A stretch of 6,129 nt of DNA from Verrucomicrobiales bacterium (GTDB lineage Bacteria; Verrucomicrobiota; Verrucomicrobiia; Methylacidiphilales; JAAUTS01): NCBI GenBank assembly GCA_031279715.1, contig JAITHY010000202.1:1-6129 (forward strand), read 5' to 3'. The position numbers and the translations under genes were made by a program. Numbering within the stretch: the first letter of the stretch is position 1; every line of letters starts with the position of its first letter. Below, in pieces: positions 1 to 5,731 of this stretch. The notes under the pieces are model-generated. The model made no database searches and had not been told where the DNA came from. It saw nothing but the letters and a program-made list of their open reading frames with translations.

Positions 1-168
1 TACCAGTCCCAACGCCCGAACCTCGACGGCGCCCGCGCTGAACTCGGCGCCGGCCTCATCTGGCAACTCGACGCCCATAACCAACTCCACCTCGACTACG
101 AAGCCTCCTTCGGAGACAAATACGACAAACCCTGGGGCCTGAGCGCGGGTTATCGTTATCAGTTTTGA
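1..168 (+). CDS. Autotransporter outer-membrane beta-barrel protein, C-terminal fragment
   Basis: This is an open frame entering from the left edge and ending in TGA at 166-168; only the last 55 residues are visible. They alternate polar and hydrophobic residues as in transmembrane beta-strands (for example LHLDYEASFG). They end in WGLSAGYRYQF, with a terminal phenylalanine and aromatic residues at alternating positions, which is the C-terminal signature recognised by the BAM machinery in outer-membrane barrels. The phrase YEASFGDKYDKPWGLSAGY closely resembles the end of autotransporter (type V secretion) beta-domains, so the missing upstream part probably carries a passenger domain. Nothing can be said about the passenger or its function. 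Another outer-membrane barrel type is possible. The gene converges on the minus-strand operon and shares a hairpin with it. Confidence 0.8.
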   Translation, partial: YQSQRPNLDGARAELGAGLIWQLDAHNQLHLDYEASFGDKYDKPWGLSAGYRYQF

Positions 169-174
169 TGGATT

Positions 175-229
175 GCCGCCAAACGCGCGAAAAAGAAAAT
201 TATTTTTTTCTTTTGGCGTGTTTGGCGGC
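175..229. terminator. Long inverted repeat between convergent genes, probable bidirectional terminator
   Basis: The left arm begins GCCGCCAAAC (175-184) and the right arm ends GTTTGGCGGC (220-229), a perfect 10-bp match. The stem continues inward through CGC pairs and then a purine tract (about 190-199) facing a pyrimidine tract (about 203-214), with a few mismatches and a tiny loop near 200-203. It starts 7 bases after the barrel gene's stop and ends 4 bases before the M20 gene's stop, which is where a shared terminator would sit. The A/T tracts lie inside the stem rather than after it, so it is not a textbook intrinsic terminator. A role in 3'-end protection or processing is also possible. 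Confidence 0.6.
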
Positions 230-232
230 GTC

Positions 233-1396
233 TCATGGCAGCAAGGCCCGGAGAATTTTGAGGTAGCCTTCCCTGCCCTTTTCCAAGTCGCCGAGCTTGA
301 TGAATTCGTCGGCGGTGTGCGCCTGGGCGATGGAGCCGGGGCCGAGGGCAACGGCGGGGATGCCGTGCGCGCCAAAAATCGCGGCATCGCAAAACCACGG
401 GGCGGTGGCGAGGCCGTTGGTATGCGGGCGGATTTTTTGAATTAGCTCATGGTCAGCGGCGGTGTGGAGCGGGTGGTTGTCGCTGTTGACGCTGACGATG
501 GCGGGGATGCGGAGTTTTTTCAAATCGGCGCGGATAAGGGCCAGCACCGCGCTGACGGTGAGGTCGGGCGTATAGCGCAGGTCGGCGTGCATCTCGCAAG
601 TGTCGGGAATGATGTTGTCCTTGGCGCCGCCGCTGATGGTGGTGGCGGCGATGCTGGTGGCGCCGAGTTGCGGGTGAGAAAACTTTGCCAGTTTTTTCAT
701 CAATTTTTTTTCCACGTACGCGAGCAGTGGTGTCATGGCGTAAATCGCGTTCTCACCGTCAGCGGGCGTGGAGGCGTGGACGGCCCTGCCCTTGGTTGTG
801 AACGCCAGCCACGCGCAGCCTTTGTGGGCGTGGACGATTTGCCATTGCGTCGGCTCGCCGATGATGGCGAGGTCGTAACGCGGGCATTTTTCCGCCCAGG
901 CGAACGCGCCGTGGTTGTATGCCTCCTCGCTCATCAGGCCGGCGAAGGTGATTTCAAGGCCGCCGTTTTTGAACGCGCCGCTGACGGTGAACTCGCGCAA
1001 CGCTTGCAACATTGCCGCCATCGGCCCCTTGGTGTCCGACGCGCCGCGACCATGCAATTTTCCGCCGCTGACGGTGGCGACGAACGGGTCAACCGTCATA
1101 CCCGCCACGCTGACGGTGTCGGTGTGCGGAGCGAGGAGCAGGCGGCGTTTGACGGGAGCTTTCGGTTTGAAAACGCCGATGACATTCGGGCGTCCGGGCC
1201 GCACTTCCTGAAGCTCAACGTCAGCGCCTGCCCGCCGCAAAAATTTTCCGACAAACTCCGCGCACGCCCGCTCGCCCGGATTGGCGACGCCCGGATTGCC
1301 GTGCGGGTTCACGCTGGGGATGCGCACCAGCTGCCGCAAAAGTTTTGCCGTCGGGGTGAGGTCGCTAATGGTCATACGCTTGCCATAGTTTTGCAT
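233..1396 (-). CDS. M20 family zinc metallohydrolase, ArgE/DapE-like
   Basis: The predicted 387-residue cytoplasmic enzyme matches the usual length of acetylornithine deacetylase / succinyl-diaminopimelate desuccinylase relatives, which hydrolyse N-acyl amino acids with a two-metal centre. Visible family residues are His91 and Asp93 in HTDTVS, the bridging Asp121 in GRGASDTKG, the Glu157-Glu158 pair (catalytic base and metal ligand), Glu181 in IGEPTQ, His207 in GRAVHAST of the lid/dimerisation domain, and the late ligand His360 in LGPGSIAQAHTADEF. That last motif resembles ArgE, so N-acetylornithine or a similar N-acyl substrate is the best guess; the substrate is not proven. The ATG at 1396 is chosen because AAAGGAGG lies 5 bases upstream; an in-frame TTG at 1414 lacks this support. 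The start lies inside the ABC gene (32-bp overlap), implying co-transcription and translational coupling. The HTDTVP motif usual in the family reads HTDTVS here. Five exact copies of the dispersed 11-base word lie in this gene. Confidence 0.9.
   Translation of the reverse strand: MQNYGKRMTISDLTPTAKLLRQLVRIPSVNPHGNPGVANPGERACAEFVGKFLRRAGADVELQEVRPGRPNVIGVFKPKAPVKRRLLLAPHTDTVSVAGMTVDPFVATVSGGKLHGRGASDTKGPMAAMLQALREFTVSGAFKNGGLEITFAGLMSEEAYNHGAFAWAEKCPRYDLAIIGEPTQWQIVHAHKGCAWLAFTTKGRAVHASTPADGENAIYAMTPLLAYVEKKLMKKLAKFSHPQLGATSIAATTISGGAKDNIIPDTCEMHADLRYTPDLTVSAVLALIRADLKKLRIPAIVSVNSDNHPLHTAADHELIQKIRPHTNGLATAPWFCDAAIFGAHGIPAVALGPGSIAQAHTADEFIKLGDLEKGREGYLKILRALLP
550..560 (-). repeat. Dispersed 11-base word, copy 1 (CACCGTCAGCG)
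   Basis: Exact copy inside the M20 gene. The minus (coding) strand reads CACCGTCAGCG and encodes TVS within LTVSAV. Confidence 0.7.
754..764 (+). repeat. Dispersed 11-base word, copy 2, inverted
   Basis: Exact copy inside the M20 gene in the opposite orientation. The coding strand reads CGCTGACGGTG and encodes ADG within PADGEN, so the same DNA word yields a different peptide. Confidence 0.7.
979..989 (-). repeat. Dispersed 11-base word, copy 3
   Basis: Exact copy inside the M20 gene, encoding TVS within REFTVSGAF. Confidence 0.7.
1066..1076 (-). repeat. Dispersed 11-base word, copy 4
   Basis: Exact copy inside the M20 gene, encoding TVS within FVATVSGGK; only 31 bases from copy 5. Confidence 0.7.
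1108..1118 (-). repeat. Dispersed 11-base word, copy 5, at the metal-binding motif
   Basis: Exact copy inside the M20 gene, encoding TVS of the HTDTVS metal-binding motif. Confidence 0.7.
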
Positions 1397-3107
1397 AGAG
1401 GCCTCCTTTGGCAAGCAATTCGGGGCCGGCGCCGGTTTCGACGACGCGGCCGTCTGCCATCACGTAAATTTGGTCAACGTCATGAATGGTGGCGAGGCGG
1501 TGCGTCACAATCAGCGTCGTGGGGCGTTGCATCAAGTGCTTGAGTGTCATCATCAGCGCGGCCTCGGTTGCCAAGTCGAGCGCGCTGGTGGGTTCGTCGA
1601 GCAATAAAATCGGGCTGTCGCGGAGGAAAGCGCGGGCGATGGCGATGCGCTGACGCTGACCGCCGCTGAGCCTGACGCCGCGCTCGCCGACCTCGGTATT
1701 GTAGCCTTGCGGGAGTTGCCGGATGAAGTCGTGCGCCTGCGCGGCTTGCGCGGCGGCGGTGACTTGCGCCATGGTCGCGCCGGGGCGGCCGTAGGCGATG
1801 TTTTCGGCGACGGTGTTGTTCAGCAGCAGCGTGTCCTGGAGCACCATGGAGATTTGGTTGCGGAGCGAGTGTTTGGTGACGGTTTTGATGTTTTGATTGT
1901 CGATGAGCACCTGACCGTCAGCGGGGTCGTAGAATCGGGTGAGCAGGGACAGGAGGGTGGTCTTGCCCGCGCCGGTGCCGCCGACGATGGCGACGGTTTG
2001 GCCGGGCGTCACTGTCAGCGACAAGTCACGCAGGATGGGGCGCTCCGGCGTGTAGTTGAAAGTCACGTTGCGAAATTCAAGCCTGCCGTCGCTGACGGTG
2101 AGTCTGGCGGCGCGGGCAACGTCGCGCACGTCATGCCCGGCGTCGAGCACCTCGAAGACTCGTTGCGCGCCCGCCGCCGCGCCTTCCAGCGACCATGCGG
2201 TGTAGCTGAGTTGCTCGAGCGGTTGATAGAGCATTGTCAGGTAGCTGAGAAAGATCCACAGGTCACCAACAGCGAGGCGGGAGGCGGAGACTTCCTGGGC
2301 GCCAAAGTAGAGCAGCAGGGCCATGCCGCACGCGGTGACAAAACCGACGGACATCGTGCTGACCACGCTGGTGCGGGTGAGGCGGCGGTTGGCGTTCATG
2401 GAGCGGCGGCACTCCTCCTCGAACTTGCTAACTTCATAATCCTCGCGGGCAAACGCGTGGACGACGCGGATGGTGTTCAAGCCCTCGGTGGCGCGAGAGA
2501 GGACATCGCTTTCCTCCTGTTTCAAACGGGCGGTCTCGCGGCGGATGCGCGCGGCGAAGGCGCTGATGGTGAGCAACAGGAGCGGGACGATGGTCAGCGA
2601 GAGGAGGCTGAGTTTGACATTGACGCTGAACATGACGGCGAACATCACCAGCAGTGTCAGCACGGAACTGACGACGGTGGCGAAACCTTGGTTGAAAAAA
2701 GTCTGGATGGCCTGGCTGTCATAGGCGACGCGGTAGATGCTGTCGCCGGTTTTTTTGCTGTCGTGGTAACGGAGCGGCAGGCTTTGCAGGCAGGCGTAAA
2801 GTTCCGTCCGCAATCGCAGCAGCGCGCGCAGTCCGATTTCGATGAACCAATAATTGCCGAGCGTATTCAGCACACCCCACGCGACGTAGATGACCAGCAG
2901 CGCCGCCACACTCACCAGCAGCGACGCCCCGAAGCCCAACCCGCGGAAATGTTCCGCCTGGCCGCCGAGCACGCTGTCGATGACCAGTTTCACCGGCCAC
3001 GGTTTCAGCACGTTCAAGCTGATGGACAACGCCAGCAACGTCAGCGACAGCAAAATGCCGCTGGTGAACGGGCGGTAGCAAGCGATGATGCGGCGGTACA
3101 AGTTCAT
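1365..3107 (-). CDS. ABC exporter with fused membrane and ATPase domains (MsbA-like)
   Basis: The product is a 580-residue half-transporter that would work as a homodimer in the inner membrane, using ATP to move a lipid, glycan or other substrate outward. Residues 1-320 form the six-helix exporter domain, with hydrophobic segments near 17-36, 60-80, 141-163, 165-185, 250-270 and 283-297. Residues 340-580 form the ATPase: Walker A GGTGAGKT (376-383), Q-loop Gln424, signature LSGGQ (480-484), Walker B ILLLDE (500-505), D-loop SALD (508-511) and H-loop His536. All catalytic residues are intact and the length is normal. The ATG at 3107 overlaps the stop of the upstream gene as ATGA with no clear Shine-Dalgarno sequence, so translation is probably coupled. 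Lying between a membrane glycosyltransferase and a hydrolase, it is likely to export the glycosyltransferase product, in the manner of NdvA or MsbA. This role is inferred from context only; sequence alone cannot exclude multidrug export. Confidence 0.93.
   Translation of the reverse strand: MNLYRRIIACYRPFTSGILLSLTLLALSISLNVLKPWPVKLVIDSVLGGQAEHFRGLGFGASLLVSVAALLVIYVAWGVLNTLGNYWFIEIGLRALLRLRTELYACLQSLPLRYHDSKKTGDSIYRVAYDSQAIQTFFNQGFATVVSSVLTLLVMFAVMFSVNVKLSLLSLTIVPLLLLTISAFAARIRRETARLKQEESDVLSRATEGLNTIRVVHAFAREDYEVSKFEEECRRSMNANRRLTRTSVVSTMSVGFVTACGMALLLYFGAQEVSASRLAVGDLWIFLSYLTMLYQPLEQLSYTAWSLEGAAAGAQRVFEVLDAGHDVRDVARAARLTVSDGRLEFRNVTFNYTPERPILRDLSLTVTPGQTVAIVGGTGAGKTTLLSLLTRFYDPADGQVLIDNQNIKTVTKHSLRNQISMVLQDTLLLNNTVAENIAYGRPGATMAQVTAAAQAAQAHDFIRQLPQGYNTEVGERGVRLSGGQRQRIAIARAFLRDSPILLLDEPTSALDLATEAALMMTLKHLMQRPTTLIVTHRLATIHDVDQIYVMADGRVVETGAGPELLAKGGLYAKLWQAYDH
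2090..2100 (-). repeat. Dispersed 11-base word, copy 6
   Basis: Exact copy inside the ABC exporter gene, encoding TVS within ARLTVSDGR, in the linker just before the ATPase domain. A shortened inverted form (ACCGTCAGCG on the plus strand, 1914-1923) in the same gene encodes ADG. Confidence 0.7.
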
Positions 3108-5620
3108 GATTGTTTTTTAGCCGCGGCGTCAGCGACGAGGGGAATAAGTTTCGCGTCAACGGCGACAACTTGCACCAATTCGCCAATGCGTCGTCGGATA
3201 CTCATGCCGCGCACCAGCCAGTATGCCAGCGGGAGGATGGCGGCGATGGGCGCCCAGGGCCAATACGGTTTGCCCAGCCAGATGGCGACGGTCAGCGTCA
3301 GGCCCGCCAACACTGACAAGACCAGGATGCTGAAGGTGTTGACCACTAAATTATTGGCGACGCGGGTGAGACGTTTTTCCCCAGGATAATGCTCGGACAA
3401 GGTGCGAAGGCGGATGTGCCACCAGCGGCTGGCGAGAATTTCGATGTCCCAGTTGCCCCAGCCGTTGTCGAGGACGTAGCGCCAGCCTTCGCGTTCCAAT
3501 CGGGCGATGATTTGCTCCAGCAAGATCTCGCGCCCCAGTTTTTTTTCACCCCAGTAGGCGAGTTCGCGGCAGTTCAGGACGCTGACGGCGCCGGCAAGTT
3601 TTTCCTCGCGCAAGTTCAACACGGCACGGGGCGCGCGTTTGCCTTCGAGCCATGTGAAGTAGCGCGCCCATGCCCGCACCCACGGCTGCGTCAGCGCGAG
3701 GTACAGCAAGAGGAGGCGGGGGCGGATACCGTCGTATTTGCGTTCAATTTGGGCGCGCACCATGTAAGCGACCGCGGCAAGCAGTGTGGCGGCGAACATG
3801 ATCAGCGGCATCACTCTCAGCGGCGGGATTTGGGTGGAGATGATGAAGATAAACAATGCCAAGCCCATCCAGCGCAGGCTGCCGACGATGGCGTACCAGT
3901 ACAATTGCGGACGTCGGTAGATGGATTGGAAAAAACCGAGGGCGAAAATACCGTGATAGATAATCGGCTGTTCAAAGAGACCGTCAGCGAGCGGCGCGCC
4001 GTAAATGGTGCCGCGCCAGCGGGCGGAGCCGGTTTTGTCAAAGAGGTTGAGGTGCTTGTAGCGCAGCAGGGCTTCCGCCTCGCCGTAGCCTTTTTGCTGG
4101 CCGAAATAGGCGCTGATGGTGAACCGGCGATGGTGCCAGACAAGCGCGGCCGGGCTGAAGGCGATGCGGTGGCCGTGTTGCATCAAGCGCCAGCAGAGGT
4201 CAACGTCGTCGCCCGCTTTGCGGTAGCGCGCGTCAAAGCCGTTGACAAGGTCAAGCGCCCAACGGTGATAGGCCATGTTGCAGCCGGGGACATGCTCGGC
4301 TTCGGTGTCGCTTAACAAAACGTGGCTTGGGGAGCCGGGCGCGGCGGCGACGGTGGCTTGCACCCAGTCCGCCGCCGGGGGGGAGATGTTCGGACCGCCG
4401 ACCGCGGCGAAACCGCTGCGGAGCAATGTTTGCGTGAGGTGGTAAATCCAGTCGGCATCGGGCATGCAGTCACTGTCAGTGTAGGCGATGATGTCACCGG
4501 CAGCGGCGCGGCAGCCGTTGTTGCGGGCGGCGCTGAGTCCTTGATTGTCCTGCACGATGTTTTTGACGCGGGGAAAATCGCGCATGATTTCCCGCGTGTG
4601 GTCCTTTGAACCGTCGTCAACCATGACGATTTCAAAATCGGGGTATTGCGTTTGTTGGAGGGCCTCCATGCAGCCGCGCAGGGTTTTTGCCCCGTTATAC
4701 GAACAGACAATGACGGAGACTTTGGGTGTCACGGTCAGCGGGTATTTGTCGCAGAGACGCTCGCCGGGACGGATGGTTTTGGCGCTGACGGTGAGATAAG
4801 ATTTTTTCGGGCGGCGGTCACGAGTGACCAAGCCGAACGCCCAGTCGGTGATATCTTGCCCACCGGTGAACCACTCGTCGGTCCACGAGAACAGGGTCGT
4901 GCCCGCCAGCCCGCCGCGGAAAACCTCCTCAAAGTGCGCCTCAATGAGGGCGGCTTGCTCATCCTCGCTGTGGCGGATGGTATCCATGCCGAACTCGCCA
5001 ATGATGAGCGGTTTTTCACCCGCGATATTTTGCAGGCGCGAGAGATAGGCGGCAAATTTGTCCCTGTCGTGCAAATAGACGTTGTAGGAATAAAAATCCA
5101 CCATCCATGGCGTGAGATATTCGGTGGGCGGGTAGCCCGCGTAGGATGTGAGCGCGTCGGGATCGGCCTCCTTGACAATGGCAATGAGCGTGTTGAGAAA
5201 TTCCTCAACGCGGCGCGAGCCGTACCAGCGGACGAGGTCGGGGGCCATTTCGTTATCCACGTAAAAACCAAGGACGGCGGGATGGCCGGCATTGGCAGCG
5301 GCTGCGAGGCGGGCGTTGCGGCGGATGTTGGCGGCGGTTTTGCGGTCATCCAGGAAAAGTCCGCGCAATGGCCAGGGAATCGTCGTCAGCGCGCGGAGTC
5401 CGTATTTCCAGGCGAGGTCGAGGAACCACGTGGGCGGGCTGTGATAGAGCCGGACGGTGTTGAGACCGGCAGCGGCCATCATTTTCAAGTCACGCTCAGC
5501 GACATCGGGCGGCGGGAGATGAGAGGCGGCGTGAAACGGGCCATAAGCAACGCCTTGCAAGTAAAACTTGCGGTCGCCGTCAAAGAGGAACTTAGCGCGG
5601 GCAGTGATGCGATTGCTCAT
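3104..5620 (-). CDS. Glycoside hydrolase (clan A, GH2-like) / family 2 glycosyltransferase fusion, membrane protein
   Basis: This 838-residue protein has three parts. Residues 10-275 form a TIM-barrel hydrolase domain with the acid/base Glu124 in VDNEM, the nucleophile Glu209 in IGEFG, and a GH2-like end (SWTDEWF, then DWAFGLVTRDRRPKKSY). Residues 301-515 form a GT-A glycosyltransferase: SVIVCSYNG, VDDGS (Asp335-Asp336), the metal-binding DSD (382-384), and GDDVDLCWR carrying the likely catalytic Asp472, followed by QQKGYGEAE where processive synthases have QxxRW. Hydrophobic segments follow near 574-595, 603-622, 635-650, 759-781 and 787-804, with a soluble domain of about 90 residues between the third and fourth. 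No signal peptide is seen, so the hydrolase and transferase should both face the cytoplasm. The ATG at 5620 is preferred because homology-like sequence begins just after it; the frame stays open to an ATG at 5785, but that would overlap purC. No Shine-Dalgarno sequence precedes 5620. It is first in the operon. The likely role is synthesis and trimming of a cell-surface glycan; donor and acceptor are unknown. Confidence 0.85.
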   Translation of the reverse strand: MSNRITARAKFLFDGDRKFYLQGVAYGPFHAASHLPPPDVAERDLKMMAAAGLNTVRLYHSPPTWFLDLAWKYGLRALTTIPWPLRGLFLDDRKTAANIRRNARLAAAANAGHPAVLGFYVDNEMAPDLVRWYGSRRVEEFLNTLIAIVKEADPDALTSYAGYPPTEYLTPWMVDFYSYNVYLHDRDKFAAYLSRLQNIAGEKPLIIGEFGMDTIRHSEDEQAALIEAHFEEVFRGGLAGTTLFSWTDEWFTGGQDITDWAFGLVTRDRRPKKSYLTVSAKTIRPGERLCDKYPLTVTPKVSVIVCSYNGAKTLRGCMEALQQTQYPDFEIVMVDDGSKDHTREIMRDFPRVKNIVQDNQGLSAARNNGCRAAAGDIIAYTDSDCMPDADWIYHLTQTLLRSGFAAVGGPNISPPAADWVQATVAAAPGSPSHVLLSDTEAEHVPGCNMAYHRWALDLVNGFDARYRKAGDDVDLCWRLMQHGHRIAFSPAALVWHHRRFTISAYFGQQKGYGEAEALLRYKHLNLFDKTGSARWRGTIYGAPLADGLFEQPIIYHGIFALGFFQSIYRRPQLYWYAIVGSLRWMGLALFIFIISTQIPPLRVMPLIMFAATLLAAVAYMVRAQIERKYDGIRPRLLLLYLALTQPWVRAWARYFTWLEGKRAPRAVLNLREEKLAGAVSVLNCRELAYWGEKKLGREILLEQIIARLEREGWRYVLDNGWGNWDIEILASRWWHIRLRTLSEHYPGEKRLTRVANNLVVNTFSILVLSVLAGLTLTVAIWLGKPYWPWAPIAAILPLAYWLVRGMSIRRRIGELVQVVAVDAKLIPLVADAAAKKQS
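4783..4793 (-). repeat. Dispersed 11-base word, copy 7
   Basis: Exact copy in the hydrolase/glycosyltransferase gene, encoding TVS within YLTVSAKT in the linker between the two catalytic domains. Shortened or one-mismatch copies in the same gene lie at 3580-3590, 3980-3989, 4111-4121 and 4730-4740. Confidence 0.7.
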
Positions 5621-5731
5621 CCAGAAGGAATAATGTAACGGGTTTTGGGCTGGAGGGCAAGGAGTCCTCGCAACAATAAAAATCGCAATGTTTTGACTTT
5701 CGTGTCGCCAATTTTGCGGTAGCATCGCGGC
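5621..5731. promoter_or_regulatory. Divergent intergenic region between the glycan operon and purC
   Basis: These 111 bases separate two divergent start codons and must hold promoters for both. The centre (5671-5698) is AT-richer than the flanks. For purC there is a TTGACT at 5693-5698, but the best -10-like word, TAGCAT at 5720-5725, is 21 bases away, which is too far for a standard sigma-70 promoter. A short palindrome AGGA-G-TCCT sits at 5660-5668. No convincing Shine-Dalgarno sequence is seen before either gene. Confidence 0.55.
5632..5660 (-). promoter_or_regulatory. Candidate promoter of the minus-strand operon
   Basis: Read on the minus strand, TTGCCC (5660-5655) and TACATT (5637-5632) are 17 bases apart and each matches the sigma-70 consensus at four of six positions. 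Transcription from here would start about 5 bases before the ATG at 5620, giving a nearly leaderless mRNA. That fits the absence of a Shine-Dalgarno sequence. The match is weak and could be chance. Confidence 0.25.

Noticed and set aside
1397..1414. Alternative TTG start of the M20 gene at 1414
   Set aside because: The clear AAAGGAGG lies downstream of it and is spaced for the ATG at 1396.
1707..3389. Long plus-strand open frame of 560 codons, and others at 449-1543, 3389-4315 and 4646-5638
   Set aside because: They are antisense to genes with complete catalytic motifs. Their translations are Gly/Ala/Asp/Glu-rich with no recognisable domain, which is typical of opposite-strand frames in GC-rich DNA.
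550..4793. CRISPR array or tandem repeat made of the 11-base word
   Set aside because: The copies are irregularly spaced, lie in both orientations and fall within intact coding sequences; there is no repeat-spacer structure.
5660..5668. Palindrome AGGA-G-TCCT in the divergent region as an operator
   Set aside because: With arms of only 4 bases, it is expected by chance and matches no operator I know.
5693..5725. Sigma-70 promoter for purC (TTGACT with TAGCAT)
   Set aside because: The 21-base spacing is too long, and no acceptable -10 word lies at 16-18 bases.
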